From assembly GCA_963825075.1 (NCBI GenBank), contig CAWGRX010000025.1, positions 496,001 through 560,000 on the forward strand: a stretch of 64,000 bases of DNA. The letters are read 5' to 3'. Shown here in pieces: positions 16,192-26,599 of the stretch. The notes under the pieces were generated by a model. That model was not told the origin of the DNA, searched no databases, and was given only the letters and a program-made list of their open reading frames with translations. This DNA comes from CAWAVN01 sp963825075 (lineage in GTDB: Bacteria > Planctomycetota > Planctomycetia > Planctomycetales > Planctomycetaceae). The position numbers and the translations under genes were made by a program. The first letter of the stretch is position 1. The number at the start of each line of letters is the position of its first letter.

Positions 16192-17355
16192 ATGAGTTAT
16201 CTCTTCCTCACCGGCGGCACGGGGCTATTAGGCTCCTATTTGATTCGCGACCTGCTTCAGGCAGGCGTGAAGCTGGCGGTCCTGGTGCGGGGAACGCGAT
16301 TCGAATCCGCAGTTCACCGCGTCGAAAATCTGGTCGCCCGCTGGGAAAAAACCAGAGGCCACGCCCTGCCCCGGCCAGTTGTGCTGGAAGGCGAACTGTG
16401 CCGACCCGGTCTGGGGCTTTCCGAGGGCGATGCGAAATGGGCGGCGGAGAACTGCCGGACCATCTTGCACAATGCCGCCAGTTTGACGTTCCACGCCGAC
16501 TCGCCCGAGGGGGAACCCTGGCGGTCGAATTTGCACGGCACCCAGTATTTGCTGGAGTTCGCCCGCCAAGCCAAGATCCGGGAATTCCATCACGTCTCCA
16601 CCGCCTACGTCTGTGGACTCCGGCAGGATGTCGTGAGGGAAGAGGATTTGGACGTCGGCCAGAAGCACGGCAACGACTACGAAGTCAGTAAGTTCCAAGC
16701 CGAGCAATTGGTCCGCGGGGCCGACTTTTTGGATTCTGTCACGGTGTATCGGCCCGCGATTATTTTGGGCGATTCGCAAACCGGCTATTCCACGACCTTC
16801 CACGGGTTTTACGTGCCGCTGAAATTGGTTTCCACGCTGCTTTCGCGGGCGGCGATGCCGGGCGCGTCCCGCGAAGGCATGACGGAAGTCATCAAAATGG
16901 TTTCGGAGCGGCTGCGGGAGATATTGCAACTCGAAGGGCACGAATCCAAGAATCTGGTGCCAGTAGATTGGTGCGCCCGGGTGATTTCCGAGATTTACCA
17001 AAATCCAGCGTTTCACCAACAGACCTATCATCTGACCCCGGCGGAAAAAACCTCGGTGCGGATGATTCAGGACGTGATGGAGGAAGTTTTCTTAGAGAAG
17101 ATGGACTTCGACAGCGATCTGACGCCCGAATCCATCGATTGGGATTTGTTTCGGAAGTCGTTTTTGGATGGAATGACGGTTTACCGGGCGTATTGGAAGG
17201 ATGATCCGACCTTCGACCGGCGAAACCTCGAGGAAGCCTTGCCGCATTTGCCTTGCCCGCAGATGGATCACGACGGTGATCCGCCGGATGTGCCGGTATG
17301 CGATCGAGAGCAATTTCGGCTGGCCGCGAATGATTCCGCCCGCACCGGCGTTTGA
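16192..17355 (+). CDS. NAD(P)-dependent thioester reductase-like SDR (male sterility/NAD_binding_4 type)
   Basis: 387 residues from ATG 16192, which puts the Rossmann motif FLTGGTGLLGSYL at the N-terminus. The catalytic YEVSK (Tyr-x-x-x-Lys) lies in NDYEVSKFQAE, preceded by HVSTAYVCG. This extended-SDR family includes the reductase domains that release acyl chains from carrier proteins as aldehydes or alcohols, and fatty acyl-CoA reductases. Standing directly upstream of SCP2-like, ACP and synthase genes on the same strand, it is the best candidate for reductive chain release. No strong Shine-Dalgarno sequence precedes the start. The next gene overlaps its end by 26 bases. Confidence 0.85.
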   Translation: MSYLFLTGGTGLLGSYLIRDLLQAGVKLAVLVRGTRFESAVHRVENLVARWEKTRGHALPRPVVLEGELCRPGLGLSEGDAKWAAENCRTILHNAASLTFHADSPEGEPWRSNLHGTQYLLEFARQAKIREFHHVSTAYVCGLRQDVVREEDLDVGQKHGNDYEVSKFQAEQLVRGADFLDSVTVYRPAIILGDSQTGYSTTFHGFYVPLKLVSTLLSRAAMPGASREGMTEVIKMVSERLREILQLEGHESKNLVPVDWCARVISEIYQNPAFHQQTYHLTPAEKTSVRMIQDVMEEVFLEKMDFDSDLTPESIDWDLFRKSFLDGMTVYRAYWKDDPTFDRRNLEEALPHLPCPQMDHDGDPPDVPVCDREQFRLAANDSARTGV

Positions 17356-17731
17356 TCTGCATGCCCGCTTGAAGCCGATTCCGGGCCGGCGGCTGATGGC
17401 GGATTCCGCTACTAAGGGTGAGAGTCTTTCGCCGATCCATTTGGGCCTGCAGATCAACGGTCCCGGTGGGGGGGAATGGGAATTGACGTTTGAACAGGGG
17501 AAATTGGTTTCCAGCCGTCCGGGCTTGAGCGCACGCTGCACGGCGACATACTATCTCAACACCACGACATTCGCGCAATTGGCGGAATCCCGCACAAATG
17601 CCGGGCAGGCCATTGGGACCGGCCGCGTCGTGATCGAAGGCAACGGCGTTCCCTTGGACGACCTTGCCGACACCTTGCAGAATTTGGCAATCGCCGCCGG
17701 TAAGAGTCCAAACCTCTCGTCGGCGGAATAA
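17330..17731 (+). CDS. SCP2 sterol-carrier-like protein
   Basis: 133 residues from ATG 17330, overlapping the thioester reductase gene; ATG 17396 is a shorter alternative. The pattern LGLQINGPGGGEWELTFEQG, TYYLNTTTFAQLAESRTNAG and GRVVIEGNGVPLDDLADTLQ is that of the SCP2 fold, which binds fatty acyl chains, acyl-CoA or sterols in a hydrophobic tunnel. It has no enzyme motif. In this operon it could hold or hand over the growing or finished lipid. The family call rests on the pattern alone, but is supported by the lipid context. Confidence 0.7.
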   Translation: MIPPAPAFDLHARLKPIPGRRLMADSATKGESLSPIHLGLQINGPGGGEWELTFEQGKLVSSRPGLSARCTATYYLNTTTFAQLAESRTNAGQAIGTGRVVIEGNGVPLDDLADTLQNLAIAAGKSPNLSSAE

Positions 17732-17960
17732 ACGTCTCCATTTGCGGACCAATCACGATGGACCCGTGGTTTCCCGCAAGTGGGCTGGGTCGCTCCTGGT
17801 TGGACAGGGGCGAGGGAGATTTTTCGATTGTTTAGAGAAAGCGGAGTGGGAAGTGAGTTCACTCATCGACGCGTCTGAAACGTTGGGTCACGAGGCGCTA
17901 ACCGAAGATTGTGATGCGGGAATCATTCATTTCGATGCGACGCAGCGCCGCAAGGAGAAA

Positions 17961-19286
17961 ATGCGCCAAAAGTCGCAGGATGCCCCCGCGAAAGAGCCAC
18001 AACAACAAACGCCGGCCCCGGAACCCGTGCCGGAACCCCCGCCGGCCGCGGCACCACAGCCTGTGGAAAAACGAAAAGAGCCGGCGGCGACATTGGACGG
18101 GTTCAACGTCAATCCACCCGAACCCGCCCAGCCCGCCTTCTCGCTGAAACACCTCAGCGGGGCAGACCTGGAGAAGTTCTTGATCGATTTCGTGGTCGAG
18201 CAGACGGGCTACCCACCCGAAATGGTGGAAATGGACGCCGACCTCGAAGCCGATTTGGGCATCGACAGCATCAAGAAGGCGCAGCTCTTCGGCGAACTCG
18301 CCGAGCAGTTTGAGGTTACGGTCGATGTGACGGATGAAAGTTTGTCGCTGGACGACTTTCCGACGCTCGGGCACGTGATGCAGTTTCTGGAATCGGCCGG
18401 GAGCCAAGAGCGGGAAGCAAGCGGAGAGCCGGAAGCGAGCCAAGAGCGAAGCGTCGAGAGCCGAGAGCCGGAAAAGCCAGGCAGCAATGGCGCGGTAAAT
18501 CCGCATGCCAATGGGAACGGTGCCGTTCATCACCCCGCCCCTCAGACCACAGAGACTTCGGTTCCCGCAACCCGTCCGCTCGGCGACTTGGATTTGGAAT
18601 CGTTTCTCGTCGAATTTGTGGTCGAACAAACCGGCTACCCGCCGGAGATGGTGGAGTTGGATGCCGACCTCGAAGCGGACCTGGGCATCGACAGCATCAA
18701 GAAAGCCCAACTCTTCGGGGAACTTGCCGAGCAGTTTTCCATCTCGGTCGACGTCGCCGATGAAAATTTGTCGCTGGATGACTTTCCCACGCTGCGGCAC
18801 GTGATGGAGTTTTTGCAATTGGCAAGTTCCGCTTCGGGCGCGGCGAAACCTGAAACCAAAACTGCCGACCCAGTGCCGGAGAGCATTCCCCAAACCTTGG
18901 CTCCTGTTCCGGCGGCTCCTGCGACGACAACCGCCGCACCGCCCGGTCCCTCGGCGAATGGCACTCATCATTCCGCCCAACCCGAGACTGAGATAAAAAC
19001 CCAGGCGGGCGCACCGCCGGCTTTGGGTCAAGTGGAACTCGAAGAGTTTCTCGTGAACTTCGTGGTGGAGCAGACCGGCTACCCGCCGGAGATGGTGGAG
19101 TTGGATGCCGACCTCGAAGCGGATCTCGGCATCGACAGCATCAAGAAGGCCCAAATGATGGGCGAGTTGGCCGAGCAGTTTTCGATTTCGGTCGATGTCG
19201 CCGATGAGAATTTGTCCCTCGACGATTTCCCAACGTTGCGGCACGTCTGCGAGTTTCTGGCCGCGCCGGGAAAAGCCGCGGGCTGA
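17961..19286 (+). CDS. Triple acyl carrier protein
   Basis: 441 residues. Three nearly identical ACP domains each contain VEQTGYPPEMVE, then DLEADLGIDSIKKAQ, with the phosphopantetheine serines at about residues 103, 245 and 393. The GIDSIK form is characteristic of ACPs of PUFA-type and related iterative synthases, where tandem ACPs raise output. Linkers are Pro/Ala/Glu-rich; the one before the second ACP is made of a GAGAGCC repeat. Start: ATG 17961 has AAGGAG 3 bases upstream; a GTG at 17853 would add 36 residues. It sits between the SCP2-like gene and the synthase, and the PPTase downstream would activate it. Confidence 0.93.
   Translation: MRQKSQDAPAKEPQQQTPAPEPVPEPPPAAAPQPVEKRKEPAATLDGFNVNPPEPAQPAFSLKHLSGADLEKFLIDFVVEQTGYPPEMVEMDADLEADLGIDSIKKAQLFGELAEQFEVTVDVTDESLSLDDFPTLGHVMQFLESAGSQEREASGEPEASQERSVESREPEKPGSNGAVNPHANGNGAVHHPAPQTTETSVPATRPLGDLDLESFLVEFVVEQTGYPPEMVELDADLEADLGIDSIKKAQLFGELAEQFSISVDVADENLSLDDFPTLRHVMEFLQLASSASGAAKPETKTADPVPESIPQTLAPVPAAPATTTAAPPGPSANGTHHSAQPETEIKTQAGAPPALGQVELEEFLVNFVVEQTGYPPEMVELDADLEADLGIDSIKKAQMMGELAEQFSISVDVADENLSLDDFPTLRHVCEFLAAPGKAAG
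18402..18482. repeat. In-gene GAGAGCC/GCCAAGAGCG repeat coding an ACP linker
   Basis: Run of GCCAAGAGCG, GCGGAGAGCC and CGAGAGCCGAGAGCC units, translated as a Ser/Glu/Arg/Pro-rich linker between ACP1 and ACP2. The same kind of unit is found in non-coding DNA at 930-965. Confidence 0.55.
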
Positions 19287-19453
19287 CCGCGAAAACCTCC
19301 GCTTCGCCTTCCGCCTTCCGAACTCTGACGGCCGGAGTTTGGAAGGCTCACTCCACCCTGCCCCGCCTGATGTGGCGCGAACTGATCTCGCGCCGGTTCT
19401 TTTGCACGATGCAATACCGCCCGCCTCGACTTGCATCACGTTGACTTTCCAAG

Positions 19454-20993
19454 ATGTCAAAATCCATTGACGCGGAAATCCCCCTGGCCATCACCGGGAT
19501 GGCTTGCCGGCTGCCCGGAGCGGACAATCTCGACGAATTTTGGAGCTTACTCGCCGAGGGCCGGAGCAACCTGGGCGAACTCCCGCCCGAACGCTTCGAC
19601 CCCGCGCTGTATTACCATCCCGACAAAGGCCACAAGACCAAGTCCTACACGAAATTGGGCGGGATGGTCGCCGAGCGGCCCTTCGATCCCAAAACCAGTC
19701 CGCTGCCGCAGTCGCTCATCAACCGATCCCACAAAGTGCATTTAAGACTTTATGAAGTCGCGGTCGCGGCGTGCCGGCATGCGGGGCTCGATCCGTTCAA
19801 ATTGCCGACCGACAACGTGGGGGTTTACATCGGCCACACTCCGCCCAGCGCTCTCGCCGGCGCGGTGGTTTACGCCCGGCAACTGGAGCACGCGGCCCAA
19901 TATCTGCGGGAGATCGCCGACTTCAACCACCTCACGCCGGAGCAGGCGGAAGATGTGATTCGCGAAATCATCGCCCAATTTCGCGGCCCCTTCGATCCCG
20001 ACCATCCGCAGCTTCGCATGTGCTCCAATGCGTATCACGCGGCGGCTTTGATCACGCAGGGCTTCAACTTGAACGGTCCGTCCATGGCGTTCGATGCCGC
20101 ATGTGCCTCGTCATTGCGGGCCTTGGGGCACGCGGCTCGAGCGCTCCAACTGGGCCAGATCGAGATGGCGATCGTGGGCGGGGCGTCTTATGTGCATTCC
20201 GATTGCCTAGTGCTGTTCTCGCAGGCTCAATCGGTCAGTCCCACCGGCAGCCGGCCCTTCGATGCCGACGCCGACGGCCTCGTGGCTTCGGATGGTTACA
20301 TCGTTTTGTGCCTCAAAACCTTGGAAGCCGCGCTCGCAGCGGGCGACGAAATTCAGGCCGTCATTCGCGGGATCGGGATTTCCTCCGACGGGAAGGGCAA
20401 GAGCCTTTGGGCACCGCGGCAGGAAGGCCAGATCGAAGCCATCCGCCGGGCCTATCACGATCAGCTCAAAATCGAAGACCTGCAATACATCGAAATGCAC
20501 GCCACCTCCACGCAGGTCGGCGATGCCACCGAAATCGCCGCCCTGACCAAAGTCCTCGGCGAGCATTTTCGGCCCGGTCAGAAAATCCCCGTGGGCAGCG
20601 TGAAGGCGAACGTGGGCCACACGCTGGAATCCGCCGGTCTAGCGAGCCTCGTCAAAGCCGTGCTCTCGATGAAAAACGGCCTGATCCCGCCGCAAATCAA
20701 CATCAACCGGCAAAACCCCGCGATCAAATGGGACCAGGTTCCGTTCTTCGTCCCACAAAAAGCTCTGCCCTGGCCCGAACTCGCCGCGGGCGGGCCCCGC
20801 CGCGCCGCAGTCAACGCCTTCGGCATCGGCGGCCTGAATGTGCACGTTGTTCTGGAAGAAGGCCGACCCGACACCGCCCGGCAACTCATCGGTCCATCAA
20901 AAAAGACAACCAGCGAGCCGCGCGTCGTCACTCAGCAGCGCCGCGAGCCGATCGCGATCATCGGCGTGGGTGCCGTCTTTCCCGCGCGCGGAC
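19454..20993 (+). CDS. Multidomain lipid/polyketide synthase, segment 1 of 3: ketosynthase
   Basis: Start ATG 19454 gives EIPLAITGMACRLPGADN, a standard KS beginning. This ketosynthase has a complete Cys-His-His set: Cys217 in FDAACASSLRAL, His in EMHATSTQVGD and His in KANVGHTLESAG. It would condense malonyl units onto an ACP-bound chain. In this frame the protein runs on only to 21541 as nonsense. At about 20985-20995, in VGAVFPA, a one-base change moves the coding sequence to another frame, where a second KS-like domain continues. I treat 19454-27437 as one synthase of roughly 2,660 residues. Confidence 0.9.
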
Positions 20994-23900
20994 GGCGGGC
21001 GCCTTGTGGGACGTGCTCGCTTCGGGGCAAGACCAAAAGCACCCCGTCCCGCCCGAGCGTTGGGATTCGTCCATCGGCTACGAACCGGGAGCGAACGAAC
21101 TCTGGAAAGTGCCCACCAACATCGGCGGCTTCATCACCGATTTTGAATACGATTGGAAAAAGCACAAAGTTCCGCCCAAGCAAATCGCTACCGCCGACCC
21201 GCTGCAATTCATGCTCCTCGATGCCGCGGACCAGGCCCTCCAGGATGCGGGCTACAGCAAGGAGAAACCTTTTGATCGCCTGCGGACGGGCGTGGTCGTG
21301 GGCACGATTTTCTGCGGCGGCGACTTCGGCGAGCAATTGCAAATGGGCCTGGGCTTGCCGCAGTTCCGAAAACATCTCGCGAACGGCCTGCGAAAACGCG
21401 GCGTCCCGGAAGACGCCATCGACCGCATCGCCGACGAATACCAGAAGATTCTGCTCAAGCGGATGCCGGCGTTGGTGGATGAGACCGGCAGCTTCACCGC
21501 GAGTACCATGTCTTCGCGGATTACCAAAACCTTCGACCTGATGGGCGGGGCGACGGCGGTGGACTCCGGGGATGCGTCTTCGTTCGCGGCTCTCAACGCT
21601 TGCATGGATTTGCTCCAGACCGGCGATTGCGACATGATGATCTGCGCCGCCGGCCATAGGGCGATGGGCTTTGGGTCCTATGAACTCATGGCCCGCAACG
21701 GGATTCTCACCTTCACGTCGCCAAAGGGTCCGTTCGACCAAGGAGCCGACGGCTGCGTGCCCGGCGAAGGCGTGGGCGTGCTGTTGCTCAAACGGCTGTC
21801 CGACGCCGAACGCGACGGCAACCGCATTCACGCGATCATCCGCGGCATCGGCGTGGCCCGGAGTGAATCCCTCGAAGAAGGTCTGAAAATCGCCGCCGAA
21901 CGCAGTTACGCCGAGGCCGGTCTTTCGCAGTCGCAAATCTCCATCGTGGAGACGGCTTCCACCGGCATTCCGCAAAAAGACGCAGCCGAACTCGCCGCGG
22001 TCGTCAAAACCTTCGGCTCGGAGCCCCGGGATGCTCCGCTTCAAATGGGCGCGGTGGCCGGGCAGTTTGGACACACCGGCGGCGCGTCGGGGGCTTTGGA
22101 ATTGCTCAAAGCGATGTCGGAACTCAATCACGCCGAGATGCCGCCCAACGTCGTCGGCGATTCGCTCCGGCCGGAAATCGCGTCCCATGAGCAAACACTC
22201 GCTCTTTCCCGAACCGCAGCCAAGTTGCCGGGCCTCAATGAGGACGGCCGATTGTATGCGGGCATCAATTCCTTCTCCCAATGCCAGGTGGCGTATCACC
22301 TCATTATCGAAGGCGCGGTGAAAGTGCCCAAATCTCCCGCCCCTCCCATCAAACCCATCCGAAGCACGATAAAGCCGGTTGTCAGCACGAACGGAACTTG
22401 GCGGATCGTGCGGATCGGGACCGCGAACGAACCCGAACTTTGGAACGCCGCCGCTGAAGCGATCGATCAGGCCGCGAAACTTTATACCGAAGCCGATCAA
22501 TCCGCTTTCCAAGCGTCGCACCGAAATCGGCTGGCGATCGTGGCCGAGTCCGCGGACGACCTGGCGGCGAAGCTCGATCTGTTCCTCAAACAGGGCAAGC
22601 AGCCGGCGGCGAAAACAATTTTGGAAGGCAAAGGCATCTTTTGGAACGAAGTCCTGGCAGCGCCGCCGCGGATTGCGTTTGCGTTTCCGGGACAGGGATC
22701 GCAGTACACCGGGATGCTCAAATCTTTGGTGGAGGACTTCCCCCCCGCGCGGGAAACGTGCCGCGAGCTGGATGAAGTGCTCGCCAAACTTCGGTTACCG
22801 AGCTTTGCGGAGCTGGCCTGGCAGGAAGAGAACCCGCTGGATTCGGATGTCTGGCGGACGCAGTTGTCCCTGTTGGTCGCGAACACATTGGCCTATTCAG
22901 CGGTGAGGGAGTTGGGCCTCAAGCCCGATTGCGTGTTCGGCCACAGCTTCGGCGAACTCGCAGCATTGGTCGCGGCGGGGGCTTGGAGTTTTGAAGAAGC
23001 CGTGCTCGCCACCCGCGCCCGCTGTGAATCGATCGACAACTGCACGCAAAACCCCGGCGTCCTTGTCTCCACCTCGGCACCCGCCGACGTGATCGAAACA
23101 CTCTGCCGGCAGATTTCCGACCTGGCCATCTCCCACCAGAACGCCCCCGATCAAACTGTGGCGGGCGGAACGGAAGACGCCGTGTCCCGGTTGGCCGATG
23201 CCGTGATCCAGCGGGGCTTTCAAGCGAAAATTCTCGATGTGCCCGCCGCGTTTCATACCTGGCTGATGGAACCGGTCAAAAAACCCTTCGGAGCCGCGCT
23301 TGAGCAAATCGCGATCTCGCCGCCCAAGGTCCCCGTTTTAAGCAGCGTCACCAACCGCTATGTAGCCGACCCGTGGGACATTCGCGAGAACCTCGTCATC
23401 CAAATGACGAAACCGGTCGAATACGTCGCCCTTGCCGAGCGGCTCGTGGCGGATGGCGTCAACCTCATCGTCGAAGTCGGCCCCCGGCAGGTGCTCACGG
23501 GACTTCACAACCGCATTTTCCCCAATGGCGAACTCGTGACGGTCGGCTGCGATCATCCCAAGCGCAGCGGCGTCCAACAACTCCTCGCCGCGCGGGCGTG
23601 CGTGGAAGTCACCGGAGCGCTCGATCCCCAACGTCAATCCTCCGTGCTGCGGATTGCTCGCGCGACTGAAGCCTCTCCCGCGCAAACGCCGACAGAAGAT
23701 GCCGTAACCACTGTGTCTCCAGTCGTGGAAGAGCATCACGGTCTTCACTTGCTCAGGCTCTCCGGCTCGCCTTACGAAATGGGCTATCAGCACGGGCAGG
23801 CTCAGAAGGCGGAAATTCGTGCCATTCTCCGGCGGTACGCCGATCTCGCCGGCAGCCGCTGGGACCGCTTGTGGGACATGGAAACCCTCGTCGCCCAGGC

Positions 23901-26598
23901 GGATGCCTTCTTCGGTCCAACAGACATGGAGGAAATGCGGGGCATCGCCAAGGGCGCGGACGTGACGTTGGGCAGCGTGATTTCCCACAACCTCCGCTTG
24001 TACCTGGACGCCGGGGCCGGCGGTTTGCATTTCGCGGTCACGGCCCGGCTCAATCAAAACCACGGATTATTGCACGCCGCCAACGAAGAACTCAGGCTCG
24101 GCCTGGGCGTTCGCGATTGTCTGGACCGGATCATCCAAGTCAGGAAACCCGCGGCGGGCTTGGCAAGCATCACCTTCGGCGTCGCCGGGCAGGTGGGGAG
24201 CCTCAACGGCATCAATGCCCGCGGGCTGGCGATCAGCACCGCGGCTCTATTGGACATTCCCAAGGATGAGCCATCGCCCGTCGGCCGCTTGCCGATCGTG
24301 ATCGTCAAAGCCGCGCTCGAACAGGCAGAGGACATCGAAGCCGCGGTCGCGATCATTCGCCAAGTGCCCAAAGCCGGGGCGTTCAGTCTGTGCCTCAGCC
24401 ATTCCCCCTCGGACCGGGTGTGCTACGTGGAGTTCGATGGACAGGAACTCAAGGTCCTGCCCACGGCCCCGGCGGTGATCTCCGCGAACCATCGGCTGAT
24501 GCGGACCTTCGCCAGCGAAATCCCCGCCGCTTCGCTGCACCGCTTGAATCGGCTCCGCGATCTATTGGGCGGCGATCCGCCCCGCGATGTCACCTCGGAA
24601 CGAGCGCAAAAAGTCCTGCGGGATCACTTCGATCCCAGCCGGGGCCGGGAGGTTCCCGCGTCCAACATCAATACGCTCCGCCGGGTGGACAATCAGATCA
24701 GCATCATCTTCGAGCCGGGCCGAGGCAATCTGTGGGTCACGGCCGGACCGAAATCCAACGGGCATCAAAACGAGTTTTGCGAATTGAAGCTGAGCGAACT
24801 CCTCCCGGAACTCGCGGCCAATTCGCCCCAGTCCGCGGAAGCACAAAATCCTTCAAACCAAGATCGCCCGCCGAGTTTCGCGAGCACAATCTCCCGCGAG
24901 GAATTGCTCGGTTCGTATCGGCAAGCGGAACAGGCCCAGGGGAATCAGCAAACCGTCTGCCAGCGGTTCGCCCTGCGAATGGTCGAAACCGAACCGCTCC
25001 CGGCAAAAGAGACACCTCAAATTACCGGCGGCGTGGTGATCGTGGGTGAGAATCCCATCTCCGTAGCGATTCGGGAGAAACTGCAATCCCGCAATGTTCC
25101 CGTGACGATCTTGTCGGCGAACGAATCCATCGAAAACCTGCTTGCGAAATTGGCAAGCGTGTGGCAAACCACGCCGTCGCCGCATTTGATCCTGGCGACC
25201 GCCTGCGATGCCGAGGCTGTAACAAATCTCGATGACCCGGCGTGGGATCAGCGCCGGCAGCGCGGCGTCATGCTACCTTACCAGGCGTGCCAGAAATGGT
25301 ATCAATTGATGCTCTCGAACGACCTTTTCGCCGAGGGTTCGCTGTTGGCCGTCACTCGACTGGGCGGCGACTTTGGGTTCTCGGGTGAAGTGCAAAACGT
25401 GGAAAGCGGAGCACTGGCCGGTCTGGTCAAAGGCGTGGCGATGGAACTGAAGCTCGCCCGGCATGTGCAATCCTTCCGCGCAAAAATTGTCGATGCGGCG
25501 GCGTCGATGTCTCCCCAAGACATCGCCGACGCAGCGCTCGCGGAATGGCTGTCGGACGATGCGGAACTGGAAGTCGGCTATCTTGGCACACGGCGGTTTG
25601 TGGTCCGACCGGAAGCGGTTTCACTGGAAGCAAACTCCAGAGACTTGCCCCAGGGCGGAGTGTTCGTCATCACGGGCGGAGCGCGGGGCGTGACGGCGGA
25701 AGTCGCCCGCGAACTCGGTTTGTGGGCCGGGGCGAAGTTGCACTTGATCGGCTCCAGCCCAGAGCCTGTGGTGCCGGCGGGGTATCATCAATTTAGCGCC
25801 GCCGACTTAAAAGACTACAAAGCCGCCGTGATGAAAGAAGCCCTCGCCGCCGGTCAAAAGCCGATCGACGTCTGGGCGAAGTTTGAGAAAGCGGTCGAGA
25901 TCGATCGGAACCTCAAAGCCTTCGCCGACGCGGGACTGGATGTGACCTATCATTCTTCAGACATTGCGGACCGCGATGCCCTCGAAAAATTGCTCGCCGA
26001 GATTCGCCAAACCAGCGGGCCGATCACCGGGATCGTGCACGGGGCGGGCTTCGAGCGGGCCGCTAGCTTCGAGAAGAAAAAGCTCGAACTCGTCGATGCC
26101 ACGATCCGGGCCAAAGTCGATGGAGCCGCGAATTTGATGGCCTTGACCAGGAACGACCCGTTGCGGTTCTTTGTGACGTTCGGCTCGGTCAGCGGGCGGT
26201 TCGGCGGCGTGGGGCAAACCGATTATTGCCTCGCCAACGAAATGCTCGCCAAGCTGGGGGCATGGTATCGGAAACACCGCCCCGATTGCCCGTTGACGAC
26301 CTTCCATTGGCACGCTTGGGATGATGTGGGGATGGCGGTGCGGCCGGAATCCAAGCACATCGCCAAGCTGCACAACATCAGCTTCATGCCCGCCCGTGAA
26401 GGCACCGAGCATTTGCTCCGCGAAATAACCGCGGGTTTGCCGGAACGGGAAATTGCGATCACCGAACTCGGCTACTGCCGGGACAAATACTCGAACACCG
26501 CGAACCTGCTCTCATCGCCGACCGCCCACACTTCGGCCGACGCCTTCGGGCCGGCGGCGTTTCCGATGGTGGATTCGATCGCCGAGCAGGAACCCGGC
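20992..26598 (+). CDS. Synthase segment 2 of 3: CLF-like KS, AT, degenerate C45/Ntn-like domain, KR
   Basis: Order: (1) second KS-like domain, about 20940-22320, with Asp (codon 21571) where the catalytic Cys belongs (VDSGDASS) and no first active-site His (VETASTGIPQKD), so it resembles a chain-length factor; (2) acyltransferase, about 22670-23640, with FAFPGQGSQYTGM, catalytic Ser (codon 22945) in GHSFGE and AAFHT, a malonyl-type pattern; (3) about 23730-24770, a C45/acyl-CoA:6-APA acyltransferase-like Ntn-hydrolase domain; (4) pseudo-KR and KR, about 25020-26480, with VITGGARGVTAEVA, FGSVSG and active-site YCLAN (Tyr codon 26224). The frame changes again at about 26592-26600. Confidence 0.88.
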
Positions 26599-26599
26599 C

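Noticed and set aside
17898..19460. Long open frame on the minus strand opposite the triple ACP gene (similar ones at 20932-22521 minus, 52780-54057 plus and 3308-4633 minus)
   Set aside because: These are mirror frames of strongly biased coding strands in GC-rich DNA. Their translations have no domains, whereas the opposite strand encodes clear enzyme families.
23727..24770. C45-like region as a separate gene inserted in the synthase
   Set aside because: The frame is continuous with AT before and KR after it, with no stop, start or ribosome-binding site at its borders. It is better read as an embedded domain.
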